A stretch of DNA of 64,000 nt from Rhodopseudomonas pentothenatexigens (GCF_900218015.1 NZ_UFQQ01000019.1:26727-90726), one strand, 5' to 3'. Shown: positions 1 to 11,904, numbered from the stretch's first letter. The notes: generated by a model not told the origin, from the letters alone. Program-made: numbers and translations.

Positions 1-682
1 CGAGTAAATCAGTGTCTAGCAGATTTGTTGGAGGAACTACAATTTTGACTGTGTCGTCGGAATTTAACAGACCCAACCAGCCTCTGTCTCTTAAGAAGTT
101 GATTGGATTGGCTAGCAGTTCGTCTCTGGCGACAAGATCTGGCTCGTGCTGCGCAGCAACGATTGCGGCTTGTTCAAGCCAACCATCCTCCCTTTCCAAG
201 CGTACAGTATTCGAAGAGGCGTCGAAGATTCCTGTCTCGCTTAAGAAAAATTCGAAGTTTGATCGAGCTTTCTTTGATGCTTTCTTGCTTAGCCATAGAT
301 TGAAAAAATCGGCGTTTCTCTTGTTCGTCAATTCGGTCGGTCGCCAATTTCCCGAAGAGTCGGCTATCACTTCGCATATGAAGCGTCTTATGCGCTCGTC
401 TCTGTAAGCCCAAACAAAATACATCACCTTTCTCAACAAGGCGCTATTCAGACTGTAACTCTTCGTCAGAGAAAGAAAATAATCGTAAGAAATACGTCCA
501 TTGTTGATGATTAAGAAGCGCTTGCTAATCAATCCCGGTGCGTCACGATGAGAGTTCGGAGAATGGCGCGCAAAATCAAGAAGTGCCTGGTATGGCATTC
601 CAGGGGCTGCAGCGAGGATTGCGGCATCTAATTTTTCAAGTGGAGGCTCTTTAGTAAGGGAGCCGAAATTCGTCTGTGTCAT
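1..682 (-). CDS. Hypothetical protein, 3' end cut by window edge
   Basis: An uninterrupted minus-strand frame runs from an ATG at 682 to the window edge, giving at least 227 residues and no stop. I do not recognise the family. The visible part is rich in charged and aromatic residues, has no signal peptide or membrane segment, and contains compact basic and aromatic stretches such as RDERIRRF and GNWRPTEL. Codon use (many AGA, TTA, ATA, AAT) and base composition are far more AT-rich than every gene to the right, which suggests horizontal acquisition. It is transcribed away from the window in the same direction as uvrB, 214 bases beyond the uvrB stop. The general layout of a defence-island gene is possible but nothing in the sequence proves it. 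Confidence 0.6.
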   Translation of the reverse strand, partial: MTQTNFGSLTKEPPLEKLDAAILAAAPGMPYQALLDFARHSPNSHRDAPGLISKRFLIINNGRISYDYFLSLTKSYSLNSALLRKVMYFVWAYRDERIRRFICEVIADSSGNWRPTELTNKRNADFFNLWLSKKASKKARSNFEFFLSETGIFDASSNTVRLEREDGWLEQAAIVAAQHEPDLVARDELLANPINFLRDRGWLGLLNSDDTVKIVVPPTNLLDTDLL

Positions 683-896
683 TTAATCGCCCCGTTCAAT
701 TTGCGGAGCGTCAACCTATGGTCGCAAAGTTAGCAACTTCTTTAGATTGGCAACGTGCAGCAAGGAAGCAGCGCGACGCAAGCCCGCCTCAATCTCTGGC
801 GTTGCCGAGGTCTCATCCTGACCCCGCCGCTCAGCTGCCGTCCTGTAGATAGCTTGCTCAGCGGTTTGATGGAATAGACGTAACCGTCTAGGTCTC

Positions 897-4037
<3,141 letters not shown>

Positions 4038-4235
4038 CGGCGGGAATATGGGCAGAGTCGACGATCGATGAAAGGGCGCTTTGCGCGGAGCCGCTGCCGC
4101 AGAACCGGGGCGCGACAGAATTTTGCTGCGATGCGGCTGTGGTGCGGAATGCCGTTGCGAATGCACTGCGCGGTCTTTCCTTCGCCGCCGGGAACCGTAA
4201 GCTGCGGTTCCGTTCCCGCCTCGAGAGCTCCCGCC

Positions 4236-6212
4236 ATGCACCGTCCCACTGCCTTGGCTCTCCTCGTTGCTGCGCTCGCGCTGCCCGCCGCTGCGATCGC
4301 CCAACCGAACGACGCCGAGCCGGCGACCCGGGCCGCCAACGAGGCGGTGGCGAAGGCGCTGCCGCTGGCCGACCGCGCGGATTTCGAGGATGCGCAGCGC
4401 GGCCTGATCGCGCCGCTGCCGAACGGCGTCGTCGCCGGTGCCGCGGGCGCGCCGCCGGTGTGGAATCTGAAGCCCTTCGATTTCCTGAAAGGCGGAGCAT
4501 CGCCGCCGACGGTGAATCCGAGTCTGTGGCGGCAGGCGCAGCTCAATCTCGCCAACGGCCTGTTCCAGGTCGCCGACCGGGTCTATCAGGTGCGCGGGCT
4601 CGATATGGCCAACCTCACCATCGTCGAGGGCGACACCGGGCTGATCGTCACCGACACCACGATGACGGTGCCGACCGCCAAGGCGGCGCTCGATCTGTAT
4701 TATCAGCACCGGCCGAACAAGCCGGTGGTGGCGCTGATCTACACCCACAGCCACATCGACCATTTCGGCGGCGCGCGCGGCCTGATCAGCGAGGCCGACG
4801 CCGCGAGCGGCAAGGTCAAGGTGATCGCGCCGGCCGGCTTCATGGAGCATGCGGTCGCCGAGAACGTCATCGCCGGCAACGCGATGAGCCGCCGCGCCCA
4901 GTTCCAGTTCGGCGCGCCGCTGCCGGTCGGCGAGCGCGGCCAGGTCGACGCCGGGCTCGGCAAGGCGCTGGCGCTCGGGCCGTTGTCGCTGATCCCGCCG
5001 AACGACACCATCCAGCAATCCTACGAGACCCGCACGATCGACGGCGTCGAGATCGAATTCCATCTCGTGCCCGGCTCCGAGGCGCCGTCGGAGATGATCT
5101 CGTATTATCCGCAGTTCAGGCTGCTCAACATGGCGGAGGACACCACCCACACCCTGCACAATCTCTACACGCTGCGCGGCGCGGCGGTGCGCGACGGCCG
5201 GCTGTGGTCGAAATATATCGGCGAGGCGATCGACCGCTACGGCGACCGCACCGACATCGTCATCGCGCAGCACCATTGGCCGGTGTGGGGCCGCGACCGT
5301 GTGGTCGGCTATCTGAAGAAGCAGCGCGACGTCTACAAATTCATCCACGACCAGAGCGTACGGCTGCTCAATCACGGCCTGACGCCGACCGAGATCGCCG
5401 AGCGGCTGACGCTGCCGCCGTCGCTGGCCGGCGAATTCGCCGCGCGCGGCTATTACGGCTCGGTCAGTCACAACGCCAAGGCGGTGTATCAGTTCTATCT
5501 CGGCTGGTACGACGCCAACCCGGCCGAGCTCAATCCGCTGCCGCGCGCCGAACAGGCGAAGAAGGAGATCGACTATATGGGCGGCGCCGCCGCCGTGCTG
5601 GCCCGCGCCCGCGACGACTACAAGGCCGGCCAGTATCGCTGGGTCGCGAGCGTCGCCAGCAAGCTGGTGTTCGCCGATCCGGCGAACAAGGAGGCGCGGG
5701 CGCTCGGCGCCGACGCGCTGGAACAGCTCGGCTATCAGGCCGAGGCCGCGACCTGGCGCAACGCCTATCTGCTCGGCGCGCAGGAGCTGCGCAGCGGTCT
5801 CGCCGCGACGGCGCTCAGCACCGCCAACCCCGATCTGTTGAAGGCGGTGTCGGTCGATCTCGCCTTCGATTTCCTCGCCGTCCGGCTCAATCCCGCCAAG
5901 GCCGAGGGCAAGCGCATCGTGGTGAACTGGACCTTCAGCGACACCAAGGAGACCTACACGATGACGCTGGAGAATTCGGCGCTGTCGCACGTCGCCGGCA
6001 AGCTCTCCAGCGACGCCAATGTCAGCGTCACGCTCAGCCGCCCGACCTTCGATGCGATCTCGCTGAAGCAGCGCAGCTTCCTCGGCGCGATCGCCACCGG
6101 CGACCTGTGGGTCAGCGGCAACCCGCTGAAGCTGCGCGAGCTGTTCGGCATGTTCGACGAGTTCTCGCCGAATTTCGAAGTGATCGAGCCGGTCAAGGCC
6201 AGCGTGGATTGA
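4236..6212 (+). CDS. Metallo-beta-lactamase-fold alkyl sulfatase-like hydrolase, exported
   Basis: A 658-residue protein with a signal peptide (residues 1 to about 22, ending AIAQ). The metal-binding signature THSHIDH is at 170-176 (HxHxDH), and further conserved blocks follow ([20 protein letters not shown]). The C-terminal 120 residues look like the SCP2-type hydrophobic pocket domain of the SdsA1/alkyl sulfatase family, and a helical dimerisation region lies in between. Members cleave linear alkyl sulfates such as SDS to the alcohol, usually in the periplasm. It is divergent from uvrB with about 200 bases between the starts. The exact substrate cannot be read from sequence; SDS and secondary alkyl sulfates are candidates. 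Confidence 0.85.
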   Translation: MHRPTALALLVAALALPAAAIAQPNDAEPATRAANEAVAKALPLADRADFEDAQRGLIAPLPNGVVAGAAGAPPVWNLKPFDFLKGGASPPTVNPSLWRQAQLNLANGLFQVADRVYQVRGLDMANLTIVEGDTGLIVTDTTMTVPTAKAALDLYYQHRPNKPVVALIYTHSHIDHFGGARGLISEADAASGKVKVIAPAGFMEHAVAENVIAGNAMSRRAQFQFGAPLPVGERGQVDAGLGKALALGPLSLIPPNDTIQQSYETRTIDGVEIEFHLVPGSEAPSEMISYYPQFRLLNMAEDTTHTLHNLYTLRGAAVRDGRLWSKYIGEAIDRYGDRTDIVIAQHHWPVWGRDRVVGYLKKQRDVYKFIHDQSVRLLNHGLTPTEIAERLTLPPSLAGEFAARGYYGSVSHNAKAVYQFYLGWYDANPAELNPLPRAEQAKKEIDYMGGAAAVLARARDDYKAGQYRWVASVASKLVFADPANKEARALGADALEQLGYQAEAATWRNAYLLGAQELRSGLAATALSTANPDLLKAVSVDLAFDFLAVRLNPAKAEGKRIVVNWTFSDTKETYTMTLENSALSHVAGKLSSDANVSVTLSRPTFDAISLKQRSFLGAIATGDLWVSGNPLKLRELFGMFDEFSPNFEVIEPVKASVD

Positions 6213-6256
6213 GGCGGGTCGGCGGGTTGACTTCGCCGGGCAAGTGGTGAAAGTTC

Positions 6257-6268
6257 ATGCATATGCAT
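6257..6268. promoter_or_regulatory. 12-bp perfect palindrome upstream of the YfcG-type GST
   Basis: ATGCATATGCAT is a perfect palindrome 37 bases before the start of the next gene and 44 bases after the preceding stop. AT-rich palindromes of this size are typical operators of MarR-type dimers. No regulator gene is adjacent, so this is a pattern-based suggestion only. Confidence 0.35.
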
Positions 6269-6305
6269 CCAATTGGGATGCCACCCTCAGCCGCGAGAAA
6301 CGCTC

Positions 6306-7013
6306 ATGATCGACCTGTACTACTGGACCACGCCGAACGGTCACAAGATCACGATGTTCCTCGAAGAAGCGGGGCTCGACTACAACATCGTGCCGGTGAA
6401 CATCGGCGCCGGCGATCAGTTCAAGCCTGACTTCCTGGCGATCGCGCCGAACAACCGGATGCCGGCGATCGTCGATCATGCGCCCGCCGGCGGAGACAAG
6501 CCGCTGTCGGTGTTCGAATCCGGCGCGATCCTGCTGTATCTCGCCGACAAGACCGGCAAGTTCCTGCCGAAGGATCTGTACGGGCGCAACGACACGCTGC
6601 AATGGCTGTTCTGGCAGATGGGCGGCCTCGGACCCATGGCCGGGCAGAACCACCATTTCAACGTCTACGCGCCGGAGAAGATTCCCTACGCCATCAACCG
6701 CTACGTCAACGAGACCAACCGGCTGTACGGCGTGCTCAACAAGCGGCTGGCGGATCGCGAATTCCTCGCCGGCACCTATTCGATCGCCGACATGGCGAGC
6801 TATCCGTGGATCGTGCCGTACAAGAACCAGGGCCAGAACATCGACGACTTCCCGCATCTGAGGCGCTGGCTGGAGGCCATCGCGGCGCGGCCTGCCGCCG
6901 AGCGCGCCTACGCCAAGGCCAAGGAGGTCAACCCGAGCTTCGGCCAGCCGACGATCCGCACCGAGGAAGAAAAGAAGATGCTGTTCGGCCAGACCGCCGC
7001 GGTGGTGAAGTAG
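6306..7013 (+). CDS. yfcG: Nu-class glutathione transferase / disulfide-bond reductase YfcG-like
   Basis: A 235-residue cytosolic protein whose N-terminal thioredoxin-fold domain opens with the family signature TTPNGHK (residues 8-14). In E. coli YfcG the Thr/Asn of this motif bind two glutathiones and give GSH-dependent disulfide reductase activity. Other family blocks are present: NNRMPAIVDH, SGAILLYLADKTG, and WLFWQMGGLGPMAGQNHHF in the helical domain. Length matches YfcG/YghU. The start at the second in-frame Met was chosen because it begins exactly where the family begins (MIDLYYW). It stands alone, followed by repeat elements. Role: thiol-disulfide housekeeping or peroxide defence. Confidence 0.88.
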   Translation: MIDLYYWTTPNGHKITMFLEEAGLDYNIVPVNIGAGDQFKPDFLAIAPNNRMPAIVDHAPAGGDKPLSVFESGAILLYLADKTGKFLPKDLYGRNDTLQWLFWQMGGLGPMAGQNHHFNVYAPEKIPYAINRYVNETNRLYGVLNKRLADREFLAGTYSIADMASYPWIVPYKNQGQNIDDFPHLRRWLEAIAARPAAERAYAKAKEVNPSFGQPTIRTEEEKKMLFGQTAAVVK

Positions 7014-7025
7014 TTCGATCCGTCG

Positions 7026-7126
7026 GTCATTCCGGGGCGCGAGCGCAGCTCGCGAACCCGGAATCTCGATGTTCAGATCACCTCGGGATTCCGGCTCACG
7101 CGCTGGCGCGCGTGCCCCGGAATGAC
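7026..7126. repeat. Palindromic intergenic repeat, family A, copy 1
   Basis: Starts GTCATTCCGGGGCGC and ends GCCCCGGAATGAC, with inner arms CCCGGAATC and GGATTCCGG, so the whole element can fold as a long imperfect hairpin. The same element recurs at 10489, 11756, 43270, 63652 and (truncated) 63824. Confidence 0.85.
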
Positions 7127-7148
7127 GAGCGTGATACTGACCAACTCC

Positions 7149-7218
7149 GTCATGCGCGGGCTTGACCCGCGCATCCATCTCCCGAACGATGGATCGCCGG
7201 ATCAAGTCCGGCGATGAC
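7149..7218. repeat. Palindromic intergenic repeat, family B
   Basis: GTCATGCGCGGGCTTGACCC at the left faces GGATCAAGTCCGGCGATGAC at the right, with CATCCATC/GATGGAT arms inside. It is a different family from the adjacent element A but has the same general design. Confidence 0.7.
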
Positions 7219-7277
7219 GTCGGTTGTCGGGTAAGCGCCGGATCACAGCGGCGCATCAACGAGGGGTGATGGGCGAC

Positions 7278-7973
7278 ATGACTCTCCAACTGTTCGAACT
7301 GGTCGGGGCCGATGCCGGGCGGCCGTTCTCGCCGTTCGTGTGGCGGACGCGGATGGCGCTGGCGCACAAGGGACTGCAGGCCGAAACGATCCCGTGGCGC
7401 TTCACCGACAAGGCCGCGATCGCCTGCCACGGTTCCGAGAAGGTGCCGGTGCTGCTCGACGGCGACAAGGCGGTGTGCGACTCCTGGGCGATCGCCAACT
7501 ATCTCGAAGACGCCTATCCGGACCGGCCGTCGCTGTTCGGCGGCGACGGCGGCCGGGCGATGGCGCGGATGCTGAACTGGTGGGGCGACCTCGCCATCGT
7601 CGGCGGCATCTTCCCGATGGTGGTCGCCGACATCGTGCAGCGGCTGGATCCTGCCGATGCGGCGTATTTCCGGCAGTCGCGCGAGGCGCGGCTGAAGACG
7701 TCGCTGGAAGAAGCCGCCGCGACCCGCGACCGCGCGGTCGAAGGCTTCCGCAGGTCGCTCGATCCGCTGCGGCTGACGCTGAAGACGCAACCCTTTCTCG
7801 GCGGCGCCGCGCCGAACTACGCCGACTACATCGTGTTCGGCGGCTTCCAATGGGCGCGCATCGTCAGCGATTTCCAACTGCTGCAGAACGACGACCCGGT
7901 CTATGCCTGGCGCGAGCGGCTGCTCGACGCGTTCGGCGGTCTGGCGCGCGCCACGCCGGGCTATCCGGTCTGA
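7278..7973 (+). CDS. Glutathione S-transferase family protein
   Basis: A 231-residue two-domain GST. The N-terminal thioredoxin fold contains SPFVWRTRMALAHKGL, the cis-Pro block KVPVLLDG and the glutathione-anchoring DSWAIANYLE; the rest is the all-helical domain. The start MTLQLFEL was taken because it aligns with the family and has GAGGGG about 11 bases upstream; an alternative ATG at 7269 adds three residues. The 3' end overlaps the convergent enoyl-CoA hydratase gene by 13 bases. Substrate unknown; Rhizobiales genomes carry many such paralogues. Confidence 0.85.
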   Translation: MTLQLFELVGADAGRPFSPFVWRTRMALAHKGLQAETIPWRFTDKAAIACHGSEKVPVLLDGDKAVCDSWAIANYLEDAYPDRPSLFGGDGGRAMARMLNWWGDLAIVGGIFPMVVADIVQRLDPADAAYFRQSREARLKTSLEEAAATRDRAVEGFRRSLDPLRLTLKTQPFLGGAAPNYADYIVFGGFQWARIVSDFQLLQNDDPVYAWRERLLDAFGGLARATPGYPV

Positions 7974-8752
7974 GCCGGGCCGCGCCGCCGGTTGCGCCAG
8001 TCGGCGAGGCCGCGCGCCAGCTCCTCGCCGCCGGCGAGCGCGGCGAATTGCGCGCGCTCGACCAGCAGGCCCTCGTCGATCGACAGATTGAGCCCGCGCG
8101 TTGCGGCGGTGATCACCGCTGCGACTGCGCCCGGCGGATGCCGGATGATCTGCCGCGCCAGCGCGTCGGCCGCAGAGAGCAGGTCGCCGTGCGGCACCAC
8201 GCGGTTGACCAGGCCGATCGCGAGCGCATGGTCGGGCGAAAACGGCTCGCCGGTGAGTAACAGCTCCAGGCCGCGCTTGCGGCCGGCGAGGCGCGGCAGC
8301 CGCTGGGTGCCGCCGAAGGTCGGCGGCATCGCCAGCTTGATCTCCGGCTTGGCGAACCGGGCGCGCTCGCTCGCCACCGCCAGATGCACCGCCTCGGTGA
8401 TCTCGCAGCCGCCGCCATAGGCGAGGCCGTTCACCGCCGCGATCACCGGCTTATTGAAACTCTCGAGCCGCGCCGTCATGGTCTGGCCGCGGCGGACGAA
8501 GTCGCGCACCGCATGCTCGGCGCCGCGCGCGACGCTGCCGGAGAATTCGGCGATGTCGGCGCCGGCGGAAAACGCCCGGTCGCCGGCGCCGGTCAGGATC
8601 ACGGCGCGGACGCCGTCGTCGACCTCGATCGCGTCGAGCCGCTGCATCAAGCGGTCGATCAACGCGTAGTTCAGTGCGTTCAGCTTGTCGGGGCGGTTCA
8701 GCGCTAAGAGCGCGACGCCGTCGCGCAGCTCGATCGGGATCAGCTCGGTCAT
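7961..8752 (-). CDS. Enoyl-CoA hydratase/isomerase (crotonase) family protein
   Basis: A 263-residue crotonase-fold enzyme. The oxyanion-hole segments are visible: FSAGADIAEF near residue 65 and VNGLAYGGGCEI near 105, followed by KPEIKLAMPPTFGGTQRLPRL, where the glutamate of KPEIKL is the usual catalytic position. Crotonases hydrate or isomerise acyl-CoA double bonds in fatty-acid or aromatic-acid degradation. The start MTELIPIEL was chosen over an upstream Met because it matches family N-termini. It is divergent from a TetR regulator with only about 70 bases between them, so it is the likely target of that regulator. The acyl chain handled is not known. Confidence 0.87.
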   Translation of the reverse strand: MTELIPIELRDGVALLALNRPDKLNALNYALIDRLMQRLDAIEVDDGVRAVILTGAGDRAFSAGADIAEFSGSVARGAEHAVRDFVRRGQTMTARLESFNKPVIAAVNGLAYGGGCEITEAVHLAVASERARFAKPEIKLAMPPTFGGTQRLPRLAGRKRGLELLLTGEPFSPDHALAIGLVNRVVPHGDLLSAADALARQIIRHPPGAVAAVITAATRGLNLSIDEGLLVERAQFAALAGGEELARGLADWRNRRRGPAQTG

Positions 8753-8802
8753 GTCCGGGTCTCCATCGGGTCGTCCGATCGCTACCGCGGCAGGTGCGTT
8801 GT

Positions 8803-8824
8803 GTATATTCACTGGTCGGTATAC
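8803..8824. promoter_or_regulatory. Candidate TetR operator between the crotonase and tetR
   Basis: A 22-bp imperfect inverted repeat with outer arms GTATA/TATAC and an inner half-site ACTGGTCGGTATAC lies directly before the tetR start, in the short divergent intergenic region. TetR-family operators in this group often contain ACCGACCGGT-like cores. Binding would shut off both directions. Confidence 0.45.
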
Positions 8825-9517
8825 ATGAGGGGAATGGCGAGCCGAACTTCAGCAGCGTCTCCGAACACCCGCGACGGCACGATCACGCGCGACCGCATCG
8901 TCGCCGCCGCCGCCAAGCTGTTCTATGCCGAGGGCATCCGCGCGGTCGGGGTCGACGCGGTGGCCGAGAAAGCCGGCGTCACCAAGCGGACGCTGTATTA
9001 TCACTTCCGCAGCAAGGACGATCTGGTCGCCGCCTATCTGCAAGGGCGCGACCAGCCGAATCTCGCGCTGTTCCGGCAGTGGTTCGAGGAGACGCCGGGC
9101 GCGCTGTCGGCCAAGGTCGAGGGCATCTTCAGGAATCTTGCCCGCGCCGCGCGGCATCCGAAATGGAAGGGCTGCGGCTTCCTGCGCACCTCGGCGGAGC
9201 TCGCCAATTTGCCGGGCCATCCGGCGATCAAGATCGGCGCCGCGCACAAGAAGAAGTTCGAGCGCTGGCTGCGCGATACGTTCGCCGAGGCCGGGATCGG
9301 CGAGGCCGACGAGCTGGCGCGGCAGATGCTGCTGCTGCTCGACGGCTCGTTCGCGGTGGTGCTGCTGCATCGCGATGCGAGCTACATGGAGACCGCAGGC
9401 GCGGCGGCGGCCAGGCTGGTGGCGGCGGCGCTGCCGCGCCGGGTCAGCGCGGCGCGGCCAACGCGTTCGATGCCGCGAACCGGCCGCGGGTCTCGAGCAA
9501 ACTCCGCACCGCGTTGA
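8825..9517 (+). CDS. TetR/AcrR-family transcriptional regulator
   Basis: About 230 residues. The N-terminal helix-turn-helix includes AAAKLFYAEGIRAVGVDAVA and KRTLYYHFRSKDDL, which is diagnostic for TetR. The remainder is a helical ligand/dimerisation domain with WKGCGFLRTSAEL, a block seen in TetR proteins of this subgroup. The start is uncertain: ATG at 8825 directly abuts the candidate operator and has no ribosome-binding site, ATG at 8834 is the alternative, and a GTG at 8801 would put the operator inside the gene. The 3' end overlaps the convergent HAD gene by 74 bases, and the last 30 residues are Arg/Ser-rich and poorly typical. Probable repressor of the divergent crotonase. Confidence 0.85.
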   Translation: MRGMASRTSAASPNTRDGTITRDRIVAAAAKLFYAEGIRAVGVDAVAEKAGVTKRTLYYHFRSKDDLVAAYLQGRDQPNLALFRQWFEETPGALSAKVEGIFRNLARAARHPKWKGCGFLRTSAELANLPGHPAIKIGAAHKKKFERWLRDTFAEAGIGEADELARQMLLLLDGSFAVVLLHRDASYMETAGAAAARLVAAALPRRVSAARPTRSMPRTGRGSRANSAPR

Positions 9518-10151
9518 GATCCGGCAGCACCGCGGCGCATCTGCCGCGGGTGGCGGCGTCGGGCTGCAGCAGGTCGGGCACCATCAGGGTGATGGCGCCT
9601 GCGGTGGCCGCGGCGGTGACGCCGACGCTGGAATCCTCGACCGCGACGCAATTCGCCGGCGCCGCACCGAGCCGGCCGGCGGCGAGCAGATACAGATCCG
9701 GCGCCGGCTTGCCATGGGCGACGTCGTCGCGGGTCAGGATGGTGTCGAACCGGCCGCGGATGCCGGCGAGCGTCAGATGCAGGTCGGCGGTCTTGCGCGA
9801 CGACGAAGTCACCACCGCCACCGGGCAGCGCGCGTCGTCGAGCGCATCGAGCAGTTCGCAGGTGCCGGGCTTCACCGGCAGCCCCTGGGCGAACCGGGCG
9901 TCGCGCTTCTGGACGAAGGCGCGGTTGATCTCGGAGAGCGGCAGCGTCTCGCCGTAGCGCGCGACCAGCAGCGCCTGGCATTCCGGCCCCGGCAGCCCGA
10001 TCATCGACTCGCAGGTCTTTGTCGCATCCGGCAGGCCGAAGCCGTTCAGCACCTCGGTTAAGCTTTCCAGATACACCCGCTCGGTGTCGACCAGCGTGCC
10101 GTCCATGTCGAGCAGCACCGCTGCGATCAGCCAGTCCTGCGCAGCGTTCAC
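9444..10151 (-). CDS. HAD-superfamily hydrolase, phosphatase/phosphoglucomutase-like
   Basis: A 235-residue HAD hydrolase of the beta-PGM/GPH type. The nucleophile motif DMDGT is at residues 15-19, the cap-domain region follows, motif II is VTSSS, motif III Lys lies in HGKPAPDLY and motif IV is VEDSSVG. These are small-molecule phosphatases acting on sugar phosphates or glycolate phosphate. The GTG start was chosen because it overlaps the stop of the upstream CWC gene by four bases (GTGA), a translational-coupling arrangement. The 3' end overlaps tetR. The substrate cannot be assigned. Confidence 0.86.
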   Translation of the reverse strand: MNAAQDWLIAAVLLDMDGTLVDTERVYLESLTEVLNGFGLPDATKTCESMIGLPGPECQALLVARYGETLPLSEINRAFVQKRDARFAQGLPVKPGTCELLDALDDARCPVAVVTSSSRKTADLHLTLAGIRGRFDTILTRDDVAHGKPAPDLYLLAAGRLGAAPANCVAVEDSSVGVTAAATAGAITLMVPDLLQPDAATRGRCAAVLPDLNAVRSLLETRGRFAASNALAAPR

Positions 10152-10357
10152 GATTTGCGGCTCGCCTTCGCGGCCTCGCGCAGACATTCCGGGCACAGGC
10201 AATCGACCGCGTCCGACGGTAGCGGCAGATGCGCCGGCTCCGCCGAGCACCAGCAGCCGCTGTCCATCGTGCACGAGAACTCCGCGCCGCATCCGGCGCA
10301 GATCAGCCGCCGCGGCGGCGGCGCAGGCGTGGCGGAACTGGTCGGGCGGAGCGGCAT
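10148..10357 (-). CDS. Small cysteine-rich CWC-family protein
   Basis: A 69-residue protein with eight cysteines at 20, 23, 29, 35, 37, 53, 55 and 58, including the CWC triplet that names the Cys_rich_CWC family. The spacing suggests binding of one or two metal ions, probably zinc. The first 15 residues are Pro/Ser/Thr-rich. It ends in a four-base overlap with the HAD hydrolase start, so the two are one transcription unit. Function unknown across the family. Confidence 0.8.
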   Translation of the reverse strand: MPLRPTSSATPAPPPRRLICAGCGAEFSCTMDSGCWCSAEPAHLPLPSDAVDCLCPECLREAAKASRKS

Positions 10358-10488
10358 GTTCGTGGGTCGATGAACGCAGGTGAAACCAGTTGGTAGCGTA
10401 CTCCGCCTGAGCCGCGATGCAATACGCGGAAGGTCGCGGAGGTGAGGGGGACCGCCCGACTCAATAAAAGGGGAGCCACCTCTCCCCC

Positions 10489-10609
10489 TGTCATTCCGGG
10501 GCGCTCGCGCTCAGCGAGCGAACCCGGAATCTGGCGCGGGGCAGGGCTTGGCGGGCGCCGCGCACACCAACGTCGGGATTCCGGGCTTGCGGGCGCGCCC
10601 CGGAATGAC
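10489..10609. repeat. Palindromic intergenic repeat, family A, copy 2
   Basis: Same ends as copy 1 (GTCATTCCGGGGCGC / GCGCCCCGGAATGAC). It fills much of the roughly 290-base gap between the CWC gene start and the end of the aldo/keto reductase gene. Confidence 0.85.
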
Positions 10610-10645
10610 CGTCGAGGTTGGACGACGGGCGCTGTCTGCCGCCAA

Positions 10646-11587
10646 CTACCCCTTCGTGATCGTATCGACCTCCGCCATCTCCTCGGCGGTCAGCTTCCAG
10701 CTCGCCGCCTTGACGTTCTGCTCGATCTGCTCCGGCGTGGTGGCGCCGGCGATCACGCTGGAGACCTGCGGGCGGCAGGCGAGCCAGGAGAATGCCAGTT
10801 CGAGCAGCGAGTGGCCGCGGGCTTCGGCGAACGCCTTGAGCTGATCGACGACGTTGAGATTGACCTCGGTGAAGTAGCGGTCACGGATCGCCGGCATCTT
10901 GGCGAAGCGGGTGTGCGCCGGCGCTTCCGTGCCGCGCTGGTACTTGCCGGTCAGAAGCCCGCTCGCCAGCGGGAAGAACGGCAGCAGCCCGAGCTTGTAT
11001 TCCTGCGCCGCCGGCAACAGGTCCTTCTCGATGTCGCGGACGACGAGGCTGTATTCGTCCTGGCACGAGACGAAGTGATGGGTGCCGAGCGCACGGGCGA
11101 CGTATTCGGCCTCGGCGATCCGCCATGCCGGGAAGTTCGAATTGCCGATGTAACGCACCTTGCCGGCGCGGATCAGGTCGTCGAGCGCACGCAGCGTCTC
11201 GTCGATCGGCGTCAGCGGGTCGTAGTCGTGCTGCTGGTACAGATCGATCCAGTCGGTCTTCAGCCGCTTCAGGCTGGCCTCGACCGCCTCGACGATGTAG
11301 CGCCGCGACGCGCCCTGCTTGGTGCCGTCGGTCGCCATCGGCTTGCAGAACTTGGTCGCCAGCACGATGTCCTTGCGGCGGTCGCCGAGCACATTGCCCA
11401 GCACAGTCTCGGAGCCGCCCATGCCGGCATAGATGTCGGCGGTATCGAACAGCGTGACGCCGAGGTCGATCGCCTTGTGGATCACCTTCTTCGAGGTCTC
11501 GGGATCGGTGCGCTGGCCGAAATTGTTGCAGCCGAGGCCGACGACCGAGACCCGCAGGCCGCTGCCGCCGAGATTGCGAATGTCCAT
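10646..11587 (-). CDS. Aldo/keto reductase
   Basis: A 313-residue TIM-barrel NADPH-dependent oxidoreductase. The catalytic tetrad is visible: Asp48 and Tyr53 in FDTADIY, Lys79 in ATKF and His120 in YQQHDYDP. The C-terminal cofactor block SVIAGATTPEQIEQN is also present. It resembles the YajO/Tas-type AKR12-like branch acting on sugars or xenobiotic aldehydes. AGGGAC five bases before the ATG supports the start. It stands alone between two copies of the family A repeat. Confidence 0.9.
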   Translation of the reverse strand: MDIRNLGGSGLRVSVVGLGCNNFGQRTDPETSKKVIHKAIDLGVTLFDTADIYAGMGGSETVLGNVLGDRRKDIVLATKFCKPMATDGTKQGASRRYIVEAVEASLKRLKTDWIDLYQQHDYDPLTPIDETLRALDDLIRAGKVRYIGNSNFPAWRIAEAEYVARALGTHHFVSCQDEYSLVVRDIEKDLLPAAQEYKLGLLPFFPLASGLLTGKYQRGTEAPAHTRFAKMPAIRDRYFTEVNLNVVDQLKAFAEARGHSLLELAFSWLACRPQVSSVIAGATTPEQIEQNVKAASWKLTAEEMAEVDTITKG

Positions 11588-11755
11588 GAACAGTCCCTGA
11601 GCGATGCGTGGAGCCGCCCATTGTGGCGCCCGCCGCGCAGCGCCGCAACCCGCGTCGCCGATCACAGCCGCGTCATGCCGTGCGTCGTGACGGCGTTGCT
11701 GAGCGAAAGCCGCTCTCGTGCCATCTGGCCCGTTACTCATGCCCCTACCCCGCGT

Positions 11756-11874
11756 GTCATTCCGGGGCGCGCGCGTCAGCGCGTGAACCCGGAATCTCGC
11801 AGGTTTGGGGCACGGCCGGAGCCTGCATCGCGGGATTCCGGGTTCGCTCGCTTGCGCGATCGCCCCGGAATGAC
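11756..11874. repeat. Palindromic intergenic repeat, family A, copy 3
   Basis: The copy occupies most of the 317-base gap 11588-11904 between the aldo/keto reductase start and the acyltransferase stop. I see no gene or clear promoter in the rest of that gap beyond the reductase leader. Confidence 0.85.
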
Positions 11875-11904
11875 GGTTTGTGGCAGCGCGTAAGTATGCG
11901 TGCG

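Noticed and set aside
12..407. Plus-strand 131-codon frame at the left edge
   Set aside because: It is opposite a longer uninterrupted minus-strand frame that has a better start and more protein-like composition; no family signature on the plus strand.
742..896. Minus-strand frame beyond the uvrB stop as a separate gene or transposase remnant
   Set aside because: It is only an extension of frames overlapping the uvrB tail, without a start, ribosome-binding site or recognisable motif.
7026..7218. Adjacent palindromes as a CRISPR array
   Set aside because: Two different repeat families, each present once here, with no regular spacing or spacers.
10403..10607. GC-rich inverted repeats as an attachment site or origin
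   Set aside because: They are accounted for by a family A repeat copy; no integrase, DnaA boxes or tRNA nearby.
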